Source: Vibrio ziniensis
Lineage (GTDB): Bacteria; Pseudomonadota; Gammaproteobacteria; Enterobacterales; Vibrionaceae
Direction: 5' to 3'
Length of the DNA: 64,000 nucleotides
Assembly: GCF_011064285.1 (NCBI RefSeq)
Contig: NZ_CP049331.1
Location: 2,418,001-2,482,000 of the forward strand
Shown here: positions 10,819 to 21,163 of the stretch, in pieces
How the letters are laid out: every line of letters starts with the position of its first letter
Position numbering within the stretch: the stretch's first letter is position 1
The notes under the pieces: generated by a model
Told to the model about the DNA's origin: nothing
The model's database searches: none
What the model saw: only the letters and a program-made list of their open reading frames with translations
Position numbers and translations under genes: made by a program

Positions 10819-12023
10819 AATATACGCTCTTTCAGTACTTGATTTGCTAGCTTGCGAGCCATTGTATCTAGCTCTAACAGGCTTTCCAAGTCATAGGAAT
10901 GTAACTGGTTATTAGTACGACATGCTTGAGACAATACAGTTTCATTAATTCGAGCAATATCTGTAAAACGAATTTGCCCTTTCAAAAATGCCTCAACAGC
11001 AATCTCATTCGCCGCATTAAGTGAAGTGGTTGCATGCTGACCTTCATAACAAGCATCAATAGCCAATTTCAAGCAAGGATAACGTCCATAGTCAACCTCC
11101 ATGAATGTCAGCTCACTCAGACGTGTAAAATCTAGCGGATTCACATTCGCACTGACACGATTTGGATAAGCCATTGTAAATGCAATAGGAGTCGCCATAT
11201 CCGGCTCACCCATTTGTGCAATGACAGACCCATCTTTAAATTGCACCATGGAATGAATAACCGACTGAGGATGAATCAAGACTTTAAGCTGCTCTCTTGA
11301 TGCATTAAATAGCCATTTAGCCTCAATATATTCTAAGCCTTTGTTCATCATGGTTGCTGAATCAACGGAAATTTTGGGTCCCATAGACCAATTGGGATGT
11401 GCAATGGCTTGTGCTGGAGTAACACTGGATAGAGAGCTGATGTCACTATAGCGGAAAGGACCACCCGATCCCGTAAGCAAAATATGCGACACACCATTAG
11501 AGGTAAGATCACAGCGACCAAGTTGAGTCTGAATCTTTGTAGGCAGGCACTGGAAAATAGCATTGTGTTCACTGTCGACAGGCAATAACTCAGCGCCATA
11601 TTGTTCAACCGCATCGATGAACAGCTGGCCAGACATGACTAGCGCTTCTTTATTAGCAAGCAATATACGTTTACCAGCTTTTACCGCAGCCATGGTAGGC
11701 ACTAAGCCTGCTGCGCCAACAATAGCGGCCATAACCGTATCGACTTCAGGCATTGAAGCTACGTGACACATAGAATCAACGCCATAAGACACTTCAGTGC
11801 CAAGTTTGAGTTCTGCTAACTGTAGAGAGAGTTGTTTTGCCGCTTCTGCTGTTGCCATGACTGCATATTTCGGCTTCCATATCAGGCAGAGCTCACGCAT
11901 TTTTTCAACGTTAACACCCGCAGCTAAAGCAACAATTTCAAATTGTTCTGGATTTTCTTTCACTACTTTAAGCGTGCTAGCACCTATAGAGCCTGTTGCA
12001 CCAAGAATCGTTAACTTACGCAT
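10815..12023 (-). CDS. dxr: 1-deoxy-D-xylulose 5-phosphate reductoisomerase
   Basis: It converts DXP to MEP with NADPH, the committed step of the non-mevalonate isoprenoid pathway. The start [17 protein letters not shown] (402 residues) puts the NADPH loop at the N terminus. An in-frame ATG 16 codons earlier adds a sequence unlike the family and overlaps a terminator. Metal and substrate motifs are [32 protein letters not shown] and [12 protein letters not shown]. Confidence 0.97.
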   Translation of the reverse strand: MRKLTILGATGSIGASTLKVVKENPEQFEIVALAAGVNVEKMRELCLIWKPKYAVMATAEAAKQLSLQLAELKLGTEVSYGVDSMCHVASMPEVDTVMAAIVGAAGLVPTMAAVKAGKRILLANKEALVMSGQLFIDAVEQYGAELLPVDSEHNAIFQCLPTKIQTQLGRCDLTSNGVSHILLTGSGGPFRYSDISSLSSVTPAQAIAHPNWSMGPKISVDSATMMNKGLEYIEAKWLFNASREQLKVLIHPQSVIHSMVQFKDGSVIAQMGEPDMATPIAFTMAYPNRVSANVNPLDFTRLSELTFMEVDYGRYPCLKLAIDACYEGQHATTSLNAANEIAVEAFLKGQIRFTDIARINETVLSQACRTNNQLHSYDLESLLELDTMARKLANQVLKERIL

Positions 12024-12044
12024 AGCAAAACCGTTGTTAATAAT

Positions 12045-12070
12045 AAAAATGGGCAAGACACACTTGCCCA
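12045..12070 (-). terminator. Terminator-like hairpin between cdsA and dxr
   Basis: On the minus strand TGGGCAAG-tgtgt-CTTGCCCA is followed by five T residues. It lies immediately after the cdsA stop codon and before the dxr ribosome binding region. It probably reduces rather than abolishes read-through. Confidence 0.65.
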
Positions 12071-12074
12071 CCTG

Positions 12075-12917
12075 TTAAAGTATGAAGTAAAGAGAAGCGA
12101 AAACAGGGAATGCAGCGGTCAAACTGTCAATACGGTCAAGAACTCCACCATGCCCTGGGATAATGTTACTGCTATCTTTAATACCAGAAACACGTTTGAA
12201 CATACTCTCGACTAAGTCACCTAGTACTGAAATAACAACCGTTAACAGAATAGTCACTAGCATCACAGGGACAGAGGTGAATTGAATACTAAATAGATCC
12301 GCAAATATCCAACCAACTAACATCGCTGCAACTACACCACCTAATAAGCCTTCAATAGTTTTATTAGGACTTACGGCGGGTGCCATTTTATGTTTACCGA
12401 AACTTTTGCCAACGAAATATGCACCACTGTCTGCTGCCCACACGATAAAGCAGACAAATAACACTAATCGAGCACCGTGATATGAATCTAAAGCGATATT
12501 TTCAGCACGAAGGAACACTACACTCCAAAAAAACGGAATGAGAGTAAGAAGCCCAAAGAGGTGGCGCAGAAAGCTGGAGTTTTCCCACCAAGGGCGAGAC
12601 TTAGGGTAGCTTATTGCTAAAAAGCTGGAAAATAGCCACCACAGACTACCAATGATGAGTAACACATAGTGAGAGTCATTAAGAGAATGAAACGAGATCC
12701 CATCGGGAGCCAGCCAGACGTAGCTTGCTATACCTACAATAACTGCAGGAACTAATGCAAGATAACGAGAAGAGGCATTAACAAATTGAGTCCATTCCCA
12801 AGAACCAATAATAGTCACAGTCGCTAATGCAACCATGAACCAAGGAAGAGAGAGATAAAAAATGGCTAAAATCACCAAAGGTGCAAGTATGAGCGCTGTA
12901 ATTATTCTTTGCTTCAA
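12075..12917 (-). CDS. cdsA: Phosphatidate cytidylyltransferase (CDP-diglyceride synthase)
   Basis: It makes CDP-diacylglycerol from phosphatidate and CTP, the branch point of phospholipid synthesis. It has 280 residues with several hydrophobic membrane segments. The C-terminal family signature has SMFKRVSGIKDSSNIIPGHG followed by GVLDRIDSL. It follows uppS by 15 bases, so polyprenyl and phospholipid precursor synthesis share a transcript. Confidence 0.96.
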   Translation of the reverse strand: MKQRIITALILAPLVILAIFYLSLPWFMVALATVTIIGSWEWTQFVNASSRYLALVPAVIVGIASYVWLAPDGISFHSLNDSHYVLLIIGSLWWLFSSFLAISYPKSRPWWENSSFLRHLFGLLTLIPFFWSVVFLRAENIALDSYHGARLVLFVCFIVWAADSGAYFVGKSFGKHKMAPAVSPNKTIEGLLGGVVAAMLVGWIFADLFSIQFTSVPVMLVTILLTVVISVLGDLVESMFKRVSGIKDSSNIIPGHGGVLDRIDSLTAAFPVFASLYFIL

Positions 12918-12932
12918 ACTTTAAATCCTATT

Positions 12933-13685
12933 TTATTTTTCCATCAATGCCTTGATTTGTTCACCAGTGCAACCAAAACGGCGCTCGCGATTAACAAACC
13001 AAGTCACTGCTTCAACTAAACTTTCTTCGCCAAATTCTGGCCAATAAGTCGGAGTGAAATACAATTCAGCATAAGCCAACTGCCACAACATAAAGTTGCT
13101 GATGCGGCATTCGCCACCAGTACGAATCATTAAATCAACGGCTGGAATATCAGACATAGTTAGATGTTCGCGGATAGTTTCTTCAGTTATATCCGAAGGA
13201 ACCAACTCACCGTGGGCAACTTTTTCAGCAATACTTCTGGTTGCCTGTGTAATATCCCACTGACCACCATAATTCGCTGCGATATTAATCAACATCCCTG
13301 TATTATCTTTTGTCAGTTCTTCTGCTTGAGCAATTTTGTTTTGCAAGCGTTCACTAAAACGACTTTTGTCGCCAATAATACGTAGGCGTAATTTATTTTT
13401 ATGCAGCTTCTTAACTTCCGTTGTCAGAACTGTCATAAACAGCTCCATCAACAACCCTACCTCATCTTCAGGACGGCGCCAGTTTTCACTACTAAATGCG
13501 AATAACGTGATGGCTTTAATGCCTAAACGAGCTGCTGTAGAAATCGTTTTACGAACCGAAGATACACCATTCTTATGTCCGAAAACACGAGGTTTGCCCT
13601 GCTCTTTAGCCCAACGACCATTGCCATCCATAATGACAGCGATATGTTGTGGTAAAGCTTCTTGAGAGAGTTGCGAATTTTGCAT
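12933..13685 (-). CDS. uppS: Undecaprenyl diphosphate synthase
   Basis: This cis-prenyltransferase makes the C55 carrier lipid for peptidoglycan and LPS. It has 250 residues. The N-terminal [20 protein letters not shown] holds the catalytic Asp and the diphosphate-binding loop. The C-terminal [20 protein letters not shown] carries the second substrate motif. The Cys sits where I would expect Gln (TGGEQRISN), a small deviation of unknown effect. It lies between frr and cdsA. Confidence 0.96.
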   Translation of the reverse strand: MQNSQLSQEALPQHIAVIMDGNGRWAKEQGKPRVFGHKNGVSSVRKTISTAARLGIKAITLFAFSSENWRRPEDEVGLLMELFMTVLTTEVKKLHKNKLRLRIIGDKSRFSERLQNKIAQAEELTKDNTGMLINIAANYGGQWDITQATRSIAEKVAHGELVPSDITEETIREHLTMSDIPAVDLMIRTGGECRISNFMLWQLAYAELYFTPTYWPEFGEESLVEAVTWFVNRERRFGCTGEQIKALMEK

Positions 13686-13728
13686 AAGGAAGTTTTGACG
13701 ATAAAAAGATGATGAAGAGTAGCATAGT

Positions 13729-13757
13729 TAAACGCTGTGCTGCGAGCACAGCGTTTA
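13729..13757 (-). terminator. Hairpin between frr and uppS
   Basis: An 11-13 bp perfect stem, AAACGCTGTGC/GCACAGCGTTT, surrounds a five-base loop. Only three T residues follow on the minus strand, so it may be a weak terminator, an attenuator or an mRNA-stability hairpin. Confidence 0.5.
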
Positions 13758-13779
13758 TATTATTGAAAGTTATGAGAGA

Positions 13780-14337
13780 TTAAACTTCCATCAGTTCTTT
13801 TTCTTTTGCTGCAAGAACTTCATCGATTTTCTTCACAGCTAAGTCTGTTAGTTTTTGAATTTCGTCTTGTGCTTTACGATCTTCGTCTTCAGAGATTTCT
13901 TTATCTTTAAGCAGCGCTTTAAGATCTCCGTTTGCATCACGACGAATGTTACGAACAGCCACTCGACCGCCTTCCGCTTCACCACGTACGATCTTGACTA
14001 GATCACGACGACGTTCTTCTGTTAGTGGCGGAAGTGGAACACGGATGATAGTACCCGCTGACATAGGGTTCAGACCTAGATCTGATGCCATAATAGCTTT
14101 TTCCACTTTTGGCGTTAGCTCTCGATCAAATACAGTGATTGCTAGCGTTCGTGCGTCTTCAGCAACAATGTTTGCAACTTGTGTTAAAGGCGTTGGAGCA
14201 CCGTAGTACTCAACAGAGATGCCAGAAAGTATGCTTGGGTGAGCACGACCAGTACGAATCTTAGAAAGGGTGTTCTTTAGTGCTTCAACACTTTTGTCCA
14301 TACGCTCTTGAGCGTCTTTTTTAATCTCATTAATCAC
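13780..14337 (-). CDS. frr: Ribosome recycling factor
   Basis: With EF-G it splits post-termination ribosomes. Its 185 residues match the standard length. Family landmarks are [48 protein letters not shown] and [11 protein letters not shown]. It lies 42 bp downstream of pyrH, the normal order. Confidence 0.97.
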   Translation of the reverse strand: MINEIKKDAQERMDKSVEALKNTLSKIRTGRAHPSILSGISVEYYGAPTPLTQVANIVAEDARTLAITVFDRELTPKVEKAIMASDLGLNPMSAGTIIRVPLPPLTEERRRDLVKIVRGEAEGGRVAVRNIRRDANGDLKALLKDKEISEDEDRKAQDEIQKLTDLAVKKIDEVLAAKEKELMEV

Positions 14338-14379
14338 AATTTCACCTTAATTCTTGTTTCATCTAGAGAGTGATCATAC

Positions 14380-15105
14380 TTAGGCGCTGATCAGCGTACC
14401 TTCCGCTTCACCCATAACCACACGGCGTAGAGAGCCAGGCTTGTTCATATTGAATACACGGATTGGCATGCCGTGATCACGGGCCAATGTAAATGCTGCT
14501 AAATCCATTACTTTCAGTTCTTTGTCAAGAACGTCACTGTATGAAAGTTTATCATACAATTGCGCATCAGGGTTAGCTACTGGGTCAGCAGAGAATACAC
14601 CGTCAACTTTGGTTGCTTTTAGTACGATATCAGCTTCGATCTCGATACCACGTAAGCATGCTGCTGAATCGGTGGTGAAGAATGGGTTACCTGTACCAGC
14701 TGAAAAAATAACAACACGGCCACCACGTAACTGGCTGATAGCATCTGCCCAGTTGTAATCGTCACATACACCGTTCAAAGGAATAGCAGACATTACACGA
14801 GCATTTACGTATGCACGGTGAAGTGCATCACGCATTGCCAAACCATTCATTACTGTCGCTAACATCCCCATGTGGTCACCCACAACGCGGTTCATACCTG
14901 CTTTAGCCAGACCAGCACCACGGAATAAGTTACCGCCACCGATAACAACACCCACTTGTACACCAAGCTCTACCAGTTCTTTCACTTCTTGAGCCATACG
15001 ATCAAGAACGGCTGGATCGATACCAAAACCTTCTTCACCTTGAAGCGCTTCACCGCTAAGTTTTAACAGAATACGTTGATATACTGGTTTAGGGTTCGTT
15101 GTCAT
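14380..15105 (-). CDS. pyrH: Uridylate kinase
   Basis: It phosphorylates UMP to UDP and belongs to the amino-acid-kinase fold. It has 241 residues. The nucleotide loops are [10 protein letters not shown] and [14 protein letters not shown], and the UMP-binding region is [14 protein letters not shown]. The [11 protein letters not shown] segment is typical. It lies in the tsf-pyrH-frr order, separated from tsf by a strong hairpin at 15239-15270. Confidence 0.97.
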   Translation of the reverse strand: MTTNPKPVYQRILLKLSGEALQGEEGFGIDPAVLDRMAQEVKELVELGVQVGVVIGGGNLFRGAGLAKAGMNRVVGDHMGMLATVMNGLAMRDALHRAYVNARVMSAIPLNGVCDDYNWADAISQLRGGRVVIFSAGTGNPFFTTDSAACLRGIEIEADIVLKATKVDGVFSADPVANPDAQLYDKLSYSDVLDKELKVMDLAAFTLARDHGMPIRVFNMNKPGSLRRVVMGEAEGTLISA

Positions 15106-15238
15106 GGACTTTACCTTCCAAAGAGAGTTGTTGATTAACAGTCATGAATAGGCTTACTCAAGTAAGCACATTCGTCACGGTTAAACAGTTCGCTTAGTTA
15201 TACAAATTAGCTAACTAAACATTCACTGGCTTATTCGT

Positions 15239-15270
15239 GAAAAGACCGTAGCCTTGGCTACGGTCTTTTT
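15239..15270 (-). terminator. Intrinsic terminator after tsf
   Basis: A perfect 13-bp stem, AAAGACCGTAGCC/GGCTACGGTCTTT, with a two-base loop has T/A runs on both sides. It follows tsf by about 20 bases and separates rpsB-tsf from pyrH-frr. Confidence 0.8.
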
Positions 15271-15289
15271 ATAAGCGATTCGCTAAGGA

Positions 15290-16132
15290 TTAACCTTTTT
15301 GAGCCAATGCTACTTCTTCTGCGAAGCTTAGGCCTTCAGCTTTCTCGATACCTTCACCTACTTCTAGGCGTACGAAAGTAACTACAGAAGCACCACGCTC
15401 TTTAAGGATTTCACCAACAGATTTCTTAGGTTCCATTACGAATGGTTGACCAGTTAGAGAAACTTCGCCAGTGAATTTCTTCATGCGGCCTTCAACCATT
15501 TTCTCTGCGATTTCTTTTGGCTTGCCTTCGTTCATAGCGATTTCAACTTGAACTTCACGCTCTTTAGCAACTACGTCAGCAGGTACGTCTTCTGGGTTAA
15601 CGTATTCTGGACGAGAAGCCGCTACGTGCATAGCAACGTGTTTTAGAGTTTCTGCATCGCCTTCACCAGCTACAACCACACCGATTTTTTCGCCATGACG
15701 GTAAGAAGCTAGAGCAGCACCTTCAACGTATTGTACGCGACGGATAGCTACGTTTTCGCCGATTTTAGCTACTAGAGCAACGCGAGTTTCTTCAAATTTA
15801 GCTTGTAGTTCTTCAACAGAAGCTTTAGAAACTAGTGCGTCTTCAGCAACTTGGTTAACGAATGCAGTAAAGTTAGAATCTTTTGCTACGAAGTCTGTTT
15901 GACAGTTAACTTCTAGAAGAACAGCTACACCGTTTGCTTCTTTAATAGCGATAGTACCTTCAGCAGCTACGTTGCCTGCTTTTTTAGCAGCTTTAGCAGC
16001 GCCAGACTTACGCATGTTTTCAATCGCTAGCTCGATGTCACCGTTTGTTTCAACAAGCGCTTTTTTACATTCCATCATACCTGCGCCAGTACGTTCGCGC
16101 AGTTCTTTTACTAGAGCAGCAGTAACAGCCAT
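15290..16132 (-). CDS. tsf: Elongation factor Ts
   Basis: This is the nucleotide exchange factor for EF-Tu. Its 280 residues are normal for vibrios. It begins [20 protein letters not shown] with the UBA-like N-terminal domain, followed by [20 protein letters not shown]. The core holds the [10 protein letters not shown] segment that touches EF-Tu. It is cotranscribed with rpsB through an attenuator-like hairpin at 16166-16197. Confidence 0.98.
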   Translation of the reverse strand: MAVTAALVKELRERTGAGMMECKKALVETNGDIELAIENMRKSGAAKAAKKAGNVAAEGTIAIKEANGVAVLLEVNCQTDFVAKDSNFTAFVNQVAEDALVSKASVEELQAKFEETRVALVAKIGENVAIRRVQYVEGAALASYRHGEKIGVVVAGEGDAETLKHVAMHVAASRPEYVNPEDVPADVVAKEREVQVEIAMNEGKPKEIAEKMVEGRMKKFTGEVSLTGQPFVMEPKKSVGEILKERGASVVTFVRLEVGEGIEKAEGLSFAEEVALAQKG

Positions 16133-16165
16133 TCTCTATTCCTCAGTTAAATTCTGGATAAGGTA

Positions 16166-16197
16166 AAAATTGAGGGCCTACATTATCGGCCCCCAAT
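16166..16197 (-). terminator. rpsB-tsf intergenic attenuator hairpin
   Basis: On the minus strand ATTGGGGGCC and GGCCCTCAAT pair with one G-U pair, followed by a T5 run. It would lower tsf expression relative to rpsB, as is known for this operon in E. coli. Confidence 0.65.
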
Positions 16198-16263
16198 ACT
16201 AACTATAACCTAGCATATGTTTCAGTTTTTGACGCATACACTAAGTGAGACTCGGAGCCGCTA

Positions 16264-16995
16264 TTATTCAGCTTCTACGAAACCGTCTTTTTCAGCAACT
16301 ACAGCAGCTACGTCTTTGTTACGGCCTTCATTTACAGATTCAGCCGCAGCGTTTAGGTATAGTTGTACTGCACGGATTGCGTCGTCGTTACCTGGGATAA
16401 CGTAGTCAACGCCGTCTGGATTAGAGTTAGTATCAACAACCGCGAATACTGGAATACCTAGGTTGTTTGCTTCTTTAACTGCGATGTGCTCGTGATCAGC
16501 GTCGATTACGAATAGAGCGTCTGGAAGACCGCCCATCTCTTTGATACCACCAAGAGATTTCTCTAGCTTCTCCATTTCACGAGTACGCATTAGAGCTTCT
16601 TTCTTAGTTAGTTTGTCGAAAGTACCGTCTGTAGACTGTGCTTCAAGATCTTTTAGACGCTTGATTGATTGACGAACAGTTTTCCAGTTAGTTAGCATAC
16701 CACCTAACCAACGGTTGTTTACGTAGTATTGGTTGCTTGCAAGAGCAGCTTCTTTAACAGCTTCAGATGCAGCGCGTTTAGTACCTACGAAAAGAACTTT
16801 ACCTTTTTTCTCGCCAATTTTAACTAGCTCAGCTAGAGCTTCGTTGAACATTGGTACAGTTTTTTCTAGGTTGATGATGTGAACGCGGTTACGAGCACCG
16901 AAAATGAATGGCTTCATTTTTGGGTTCCAGTAACGAGTTTGGTGACCGAAGTGAACACCAGCTTTCAGCATATCGCGCATTGATACAGTTGCCAT
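16264..16995 (-). CDS. rpsB: Small ribosomal subunit protein uS2
   Basis: This component of the 30S subunit has 243 residues from the start [20 protein letters not shown]. An upstream in-frame ATG lies in the leader and lacks family similarity. Conserved stretches include [38 protein letters not shown] and the segment with [26 protein letters not shown] ribosome binding site precedes the chosen ATG. Confidence 0.98.
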   Translation of the reverse strand: MATVSMRDMLKAGVHFGHQTRYWNPKMKPFIFGARNRVHIINLEKTVPMFNEALAELVKIGEKKGKVLFVGTKRAASEAVKEAALASNQYYVNNRWLGGMLTNWKTVRQSIKRLKDLEAQSTDGTFDKLTKKEALMRTREMEKLEKSLGGIKEMGGLPDALFVIDADHEHIAVKEANNLGIPVFAVVDTNSNPDGVDYVIPGNDDAIRAVQLYLNAAAESVNEGRNKDVAAVVAEKDGFVEAE

Positions 16996-17162
16996 TATAA
17001 AATCCTCTATGGGGTTAGGCCTCCACATCCCCCATGCATCCGACTCCTAAGCTAATACTTGGAGCACCCCGGAACACGTGTCGGAATGTGTGTGATTTAA
17101 GATAAAAGTTAATGGACCAAACTCTGATTCGCCGTTAAAGAAGAAAACAGACCTTGATTCCG
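16996..17162 (-). promoter_or_regulatory. rpsB 5' leader, probable S2 autoregulatory region
   Basis: About 165 nt of untranslated leader separate the likely promoter at 17169-17174 from rpsB. It is G-rich and structured, with segments such as CACGTGTTCCGGGGTGCTCC and GCATGGGGGATGTGGAGGCC. In gammaproteobacteria S2 binds its own leader to repress rpsB-tsf. I infer the same role from position and length and have not checked the fold. Confidence 0.55.
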
Positions 17163-17174
17163 GCGCGCTTTATA
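17162..17174 (-). promoter_or_regulatory. rpsB promoter: -10 box and GC-rich discriminator
   Basis: On the minus strand TATAAA is followed directly by GCGCGCC. A G/C-only discriminator is the hallmark of stringently controlled ribosomal promoters. No convincing -35 hexamer was found, so the call rests on the -10 box and discriminator. Confidence 0.5.
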
Positions 17175-17318
17175 CCATATTTTTCACCTTTATGGCTAGA
17201 AAAAAATGCCTTTCACTTGCTGACTGTTGACTCTCACTCAAGTGAAAAAACGATAAATAATGCGCTACCCTTAATGATAGTCGATGACGATCAAAACAAT
17301 TCTTATTTGAGTGTTTCC

Positions 17319-17346
17319 TTGCGCTTCCACTTTCCACTGATACAAT
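17319..17346 (+). promoter_or_regulatory. Probable map promoter
   Basis: TTGCGC at 17319-17324 and TACAAT at 17341-17346 are separated by 16 bases. The predicted start is about 45 bases upstream of the map ATG. The rest of 17175-17318, between the divergent rpsB and map promoters, shows no other feature. Confidence 0.5.
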
Positions 17347-17395
17347 AACGCGATTAGCACGCACCAAGTGCAAACATGTATATAGAGTAAAGCTG

Positions 17396-18238
17396 ATGTC
17401 TGTAAAAATTAAGAATGCTGAAGAAATAGAAAAAATGCGCGTTGCTGGCCGCCTAGCAGCAGAAGTTCTAGAAATTATTGAACCTTATGTAAAACCAGGT
17501 GTGACCACTGAAGAGTTGGATCAAATCTGCCACAAGCATATCACTGAAGTTCAAGGCGCAATTCCAGCACCTCTCAATTATCATGGCTACCCTAAATCGA
17601 TTTGTACCTCAATCAATCACATCGTGTGTCACGGTATTCCTGCTACTCAGGATACTACGTTTGGTCAAATCTCTCGCCCAGCGGTACTGAAAGATGGTGA
17701 TATTCTTAATATTGATATCACGGTTATCAAAGACGGTTACCATGGCGATACATCGAAGATGTTCCTTGTTGGTGAGGTTTCGCCTGCAGATAAACGTCTA
17801 TGTATGGTTGCTCAAGAGAGCTTGTACCTATCACTGAAGAAAGTGAAACCAGGCATCCAACTTGGTGAAATCGGTACAACGATTGAGAAATACATCAAGA
17901 CCAACAATAAGAATAACCCAAGCACGAAATTTTCTATCGTACGCGACTACTGTGGCCACGGTATTGGTGCTGGATTTCATGAAGAGCCACAAGTGGTTCA
18001 CTACAAAAACAGCGATCGTACTATCCTTCGCGAAGGTATGACATTTACTATCGAACCAATGATCAATGCTGGTAAATTCGGCTGTCGTTTAGATGACGAA
18101 GATGATTGGACTGTATACACAGCAGATGGCAAGAAATCGGCTCAGTGGGAACATACTATTTTAGTGACAGCTGACGGCTGTGAAATCCTAACGTTACGTG
18201 CGGAAGAATCACTACCACGTTTCTTAGTTAACGCTTAA
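17396..18238 (+). CDS. map: Type I methionine aminopeptidase
   Basis: It removes the initiator methionine from nascent proteins. It has 280 residues. The two-metal site is visible in DGDILNIDITVIKDGYHGDT (two Asp ligands), HGIGAGFHEEP (His), FTIEPMINAG (Glu) and SAQWEHTILV (Glu). The extra residues compared with the 264 of E. coli lie mostly in the middle and at the C terminus. It is divergent from rpsB and monocistronic, ending in a clear terminator. Confidence 0.97.
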   Translation: MSVKIKNAEEIEKMRVAGRLAAEVLEIIEPYVKPGVTTEELDQICHKHITEVQGAIPAPLNYHGYPKSICTSINHIVCHGIPATQDTTFGQISRPAVLKDGDILNIDITVIKDGYHGDTSKMFLVGEVSPADKRLCMVAQESLYLSLKKVKPGIQLGEIGTTIEKYIKTNNKNNPSTKFSIVRDYCGHGIGAGFHEEPQVVHYKNSDRTILREGMTFTIEPMINAGKFGCRLDDEDDWTVYTADGKKSAQWEHTILVTADGCEILTLRAEESLPRFLVNA

Positions 18239-18266
18239 ACGCCGACAAAATTGAATCTCAACAAAA

Positions 18267-18293
18267 ATATCCCTGTTCGCAGGGATATTTTTT
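18267..18293 (+). terminator. map terminator
   Basis: ATATCCCTG-TTCG-CAGGGATAT with a UUCG tetraloop is followed by a T run. It lies about 30 bases after the map stop codon. Confidence 0.9.
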
Positions 18294-18362
18294 TATCTGT
18301 TACTATCTGGTAGATTCATTTCAACAAATATTTAATTGTGATCTCAAAAACGAGATACCAGC

Positions 18363-21002
18363 ATGGATGCTTTAACTATGCCTTTTCAGTCTCCCTTAAC
18401 TTTTTCTGATGAACAACTCACCATTAGTGAGTTAAAACAGCAGCTCGAACATTTTGCTCAATATCAGAAGCAAGAGTTTTTAAACCATCACCCTGTTACC
18501 GATCTCGTTCTCGGACGTTCGGAGTATATGGACTTACTCCTTCATCGTTTATGGCAGCATTTCGGTTTTATGGACATTGCGGAACTGGGTTTAGTCGCGG
18601 TAGGCGGCTACGGACGAGGAGAGCTTCATCCACTGTCAGATATCGATATTTTGATCATATCGAACAACAAAATCGCTGAGGAGACCGAACGAAAAGTCAG
18701 CGAATTTATTACCCTGCTTTGGGATCTACGCTTAGAAGTGGGACACGCAGTTCGCACCGTTGATGAATGTTCAGAAATTGGTCGTGCTGATTTAACGGTT
18801 GCAACCAATTTACAGGAGGCTCGTCTACTCGCAGGCAGCGAGGAGACCTTCCACCGTTTAAAAATGCTGATTCACTCCGAATCCTTCTGGCCAAGTGAAA
18901 CTTTCTACAAAGCTAAGATTCAAGAGCAACGAGAACGCCATGCTCGTTATCACGATACGACTTACAACCTTGAGCCTGACATCAAATCTACCCCTGGTGG
19001 TCTGCGCGATATTCACACCTTAAGCTGGGTTGCTCGCCGACATTTTGGTGCTACCTCCCTTTATGAAATGAGCCGCTACGGTTTTTTAACAGATGCAGAA
19101 TATCGCGAACTGGTTGAATGCCAAGATTTCTTGTGGCGTGTGCGTTTTGCTCTGCACATGGAACTTAAACGTTATGATAACCGCCTGACTTTTGGCCTTC
19201 AGGCTCAGGTAGCCGAACATCTTGGTTTCACCGGTGAAGGTAACCGCGCAGTTGAAATGATGATGAAAGAGTTCTATCGCACCGTTCGTCGTGTTGCGGA
19301 GCTCAACAAAATGCTCCTCAAACTGTTTGATCAGGCCATCCTAAATAATGGTGAAGAGTGCGAACCAGAGATTCTAGACGAAGATTTCCAACGTCGTGGT
19401 AATTTGATTGAGGCTAGAAAACCGGCCTTATTCCAAGCAAGACCTGAAACGATTTTGGATATGTTCCTGCACATTGCGAATGACTCAACCATAGATGGTG
19501 TTGCTCCGGCAACCATGCGCCAATTGCGTACTGCGCGACGTCGTTTAAACAAGTTTTTGCACACAATCCCAGAAGCTCGCGATAAGTTCATTGAACTGGT
19601 TCGTCATCCAAATGCGCTGCACAGAGCTTTCAGCTTGATGCATAAACTAGGTGTACTAGCTGCTTATCTGCCGCAATGGAGCCAAATCGTAGGTCAGATG
19701 CAATTTGACCTGTTCCACGCCTACACCGTTGATGAACATAGTATCCGCTTGCTCAAGCACATTAACACCTTTAGTGACCCTGCAAACCACGATAAACATC
19801 CAATCTGTTGCGAGATCTATCCTAAGTTGCAGAAAAAAGAGCTACTCATTCTTGCTGCGATCTTCCATGACATCGCGAAAGGACGAGGAGGAGATCACTC
19901 AGAGATCGGCGCGGTAGAAGCCTATGATTTCTGTATTGAACATGGGCTTTCAAAACCAGAAGCCAAACTGGTCTCTTGGCTGGTGCTCAATCACCTTCTG
20001 ATGTCTGTCACAGCACAGCGTCGAGATATATACGATCCTGAAGTCATCATCGAATTTGCGAAAAAAGTGCGTGACGAAGAATACTTAGAATATTTGGTAT
20101 GTTTAACCGTCGCTGATATCTGCGCGACCAACCCTGAACTTTGGAACAGTTGGAAGAGAACCCTGCTCGCTGAGCTTTTCTATTCCACTCAGCGAGCTCT
20201 ACGCCGCGGATTAGAGAACCCTGTGGATGTGCGTGACCGTATTCGCCACAACCAGCAGCTTTCTTCAGCTTTACTGCGCAAAGAAGGCTTTACCAGCAGA
20301 GAAATAGAACTGCTGTGGCAACGTTTTAAAGCAGACTACTTCTTACGCCATACCCATAAACAAATTGCATGGCATTGTACCCACTTACTGCGTCATCAAG
20401 ATCCAACGCAGCCTTTGGTTTTGATGAGTAAGAAAGCCACTCGTGGTGGTACAGAAATATTTATCTACACCAAAGATCAACCGTCTTTATTCGCCAAAGT
20501 GGTTGGTGAACTGGATAGACGTAACCTTAACGTTCACGATGCACAAATCATGACCAGCAAAGATGGTTATGTACTCGATACATTTATGGTGCTTGACCAA
20601 AATGGAGCCGTAATTGAAGAAGCTCGTCATCAAGCGTTAATCAAGCACATTATTAATGTGCTTAAAAATGAAAAAGTGCTCGAACTTAAAACTCGTCGTC
20701 TTCCTCGTCAATTGAAGCATTTTACTGTTAAAACTAAGATCGACTTTTTACCTACGAGAAGTAAGAAACGCACACTTATGGAATTTGTGGCACTCGATAC
20801 GCCAGGGCTACTTGCGACCGTAGGTGCAACATTCTCCGAGCTAAACTTGGATCTTCATGCTGCGAAGATCACTACAATGGGTGAGCGAGCTGAAGACTTA
20901 TTCATTCTAACTAGCCCACTCGGTAATAAGCTCAGTGAAGAAGAAGAGTCACTTTTACGCGAACGATTAATTGCCAATGTTTCGGAGCTGGCACCTGATT
21001 AA
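18363..21002 (+). CDS. glnD: PII uridylyltransferase / uridylyl-removing enzyme
   Basis: This is the nitrogen sensor that adds UMP to PII when glutamine is low and removes it when glutamine is high. It has 879 residues. The N-terminal nucleotidyltransferase has GGYGRGELHPLSDIDILI. The HD domain has the metal site in IFHDIAKGRGGDHSEIG. Two C-terminal ACT domains start near FIYTKDQPSLFAKVVGELDR and FVALDTPGLLATVGATFSEL. MPFQSPL, five codons in, is an alternative start. It follows map, as in E. coli. Confidence 0.97.
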   Translation: MDALTMPFQSPLTFSDEQLTISELKQQLEHFAQYQKQEFLNHHPVTDLVLGRSEYMDLLLHRLWQHFGFMDIAELGLVAVGGYGRGELHPLSDIDILIISNNKIAEETERKVSEFITLLWDLRLEVGHAVRTVDECSEIGRADLTVATNLQEARLLAGSEETFHRLKMLIHSESFWPSETFYKAKIQEQRERHARYHDTTYNLEPDIKSTPGGLRDIHTLSWVARRHFGATSLYEMSRYGFLTDAEYRELVECQDFLWRVRFALHMELKRYDNRLTFGLQAQVAEHLGFTGEGNRAVEMMMKEFYRTVRRVAELNKMLLKLFDQAILNNGEECEPEILDEDFQRRGNLIEARKPALFQARPETILDMFLHIANDSTIDGVAPATMRQLRTARRRLNKFLHTIPEARDKFIELVRHPNALHRAFSLMHKLGVLAAYLPQWSQIVGQMQFDLFHAYTVDEHSIRLLKHINTFSDPANHDKHPICCEIYPKLQKKELLILAAIFHDIAKGRGGDHSEIGAVEAYDFCIEHGLSKPEAKLVSWLVLNHLLMSVTAQRRDIYDPEVIIEFAKKVRDEEYLEYLVCLTVADICATNPELWNSWKRTLLAELFYSTQRALRRGLENPVDVRDRIRHNQQLSSALLRKEGFTSREIELLWQRFKADYFLRHTHKQIAWHCTHLLRHQDPTQPLVLMSKKATRGGTEIFIYTKDQPSLFAKVVGELDRRNLNVHDAQIMTSKDGYVLDTFMVLDQNGAVIEEARHQALIKHIINVLKNEKVLELKTRRLPRQLKHFTVKTKIDFLPTRSKKRTLMEFVALDTPGLLATVGATFSELNLDLHAAKITTMGERAEDLFILTSPLGNKLSEEEESLLRERLIANVSELAPD

Positions 21003-21163
21003 AACTGTTACAAATAGCGATCTTGTCCACAAGTTAATCGATTTACGCAAAATCAGCTATCTAACACACTTCGAGACTGCTACATTTAACTCAGGGTCTG
21101 TGTAAATTTCAAACTATTCAGATCCTGTAAAATTGATGTAAAACACAAACCTAGAGGTCGCTT

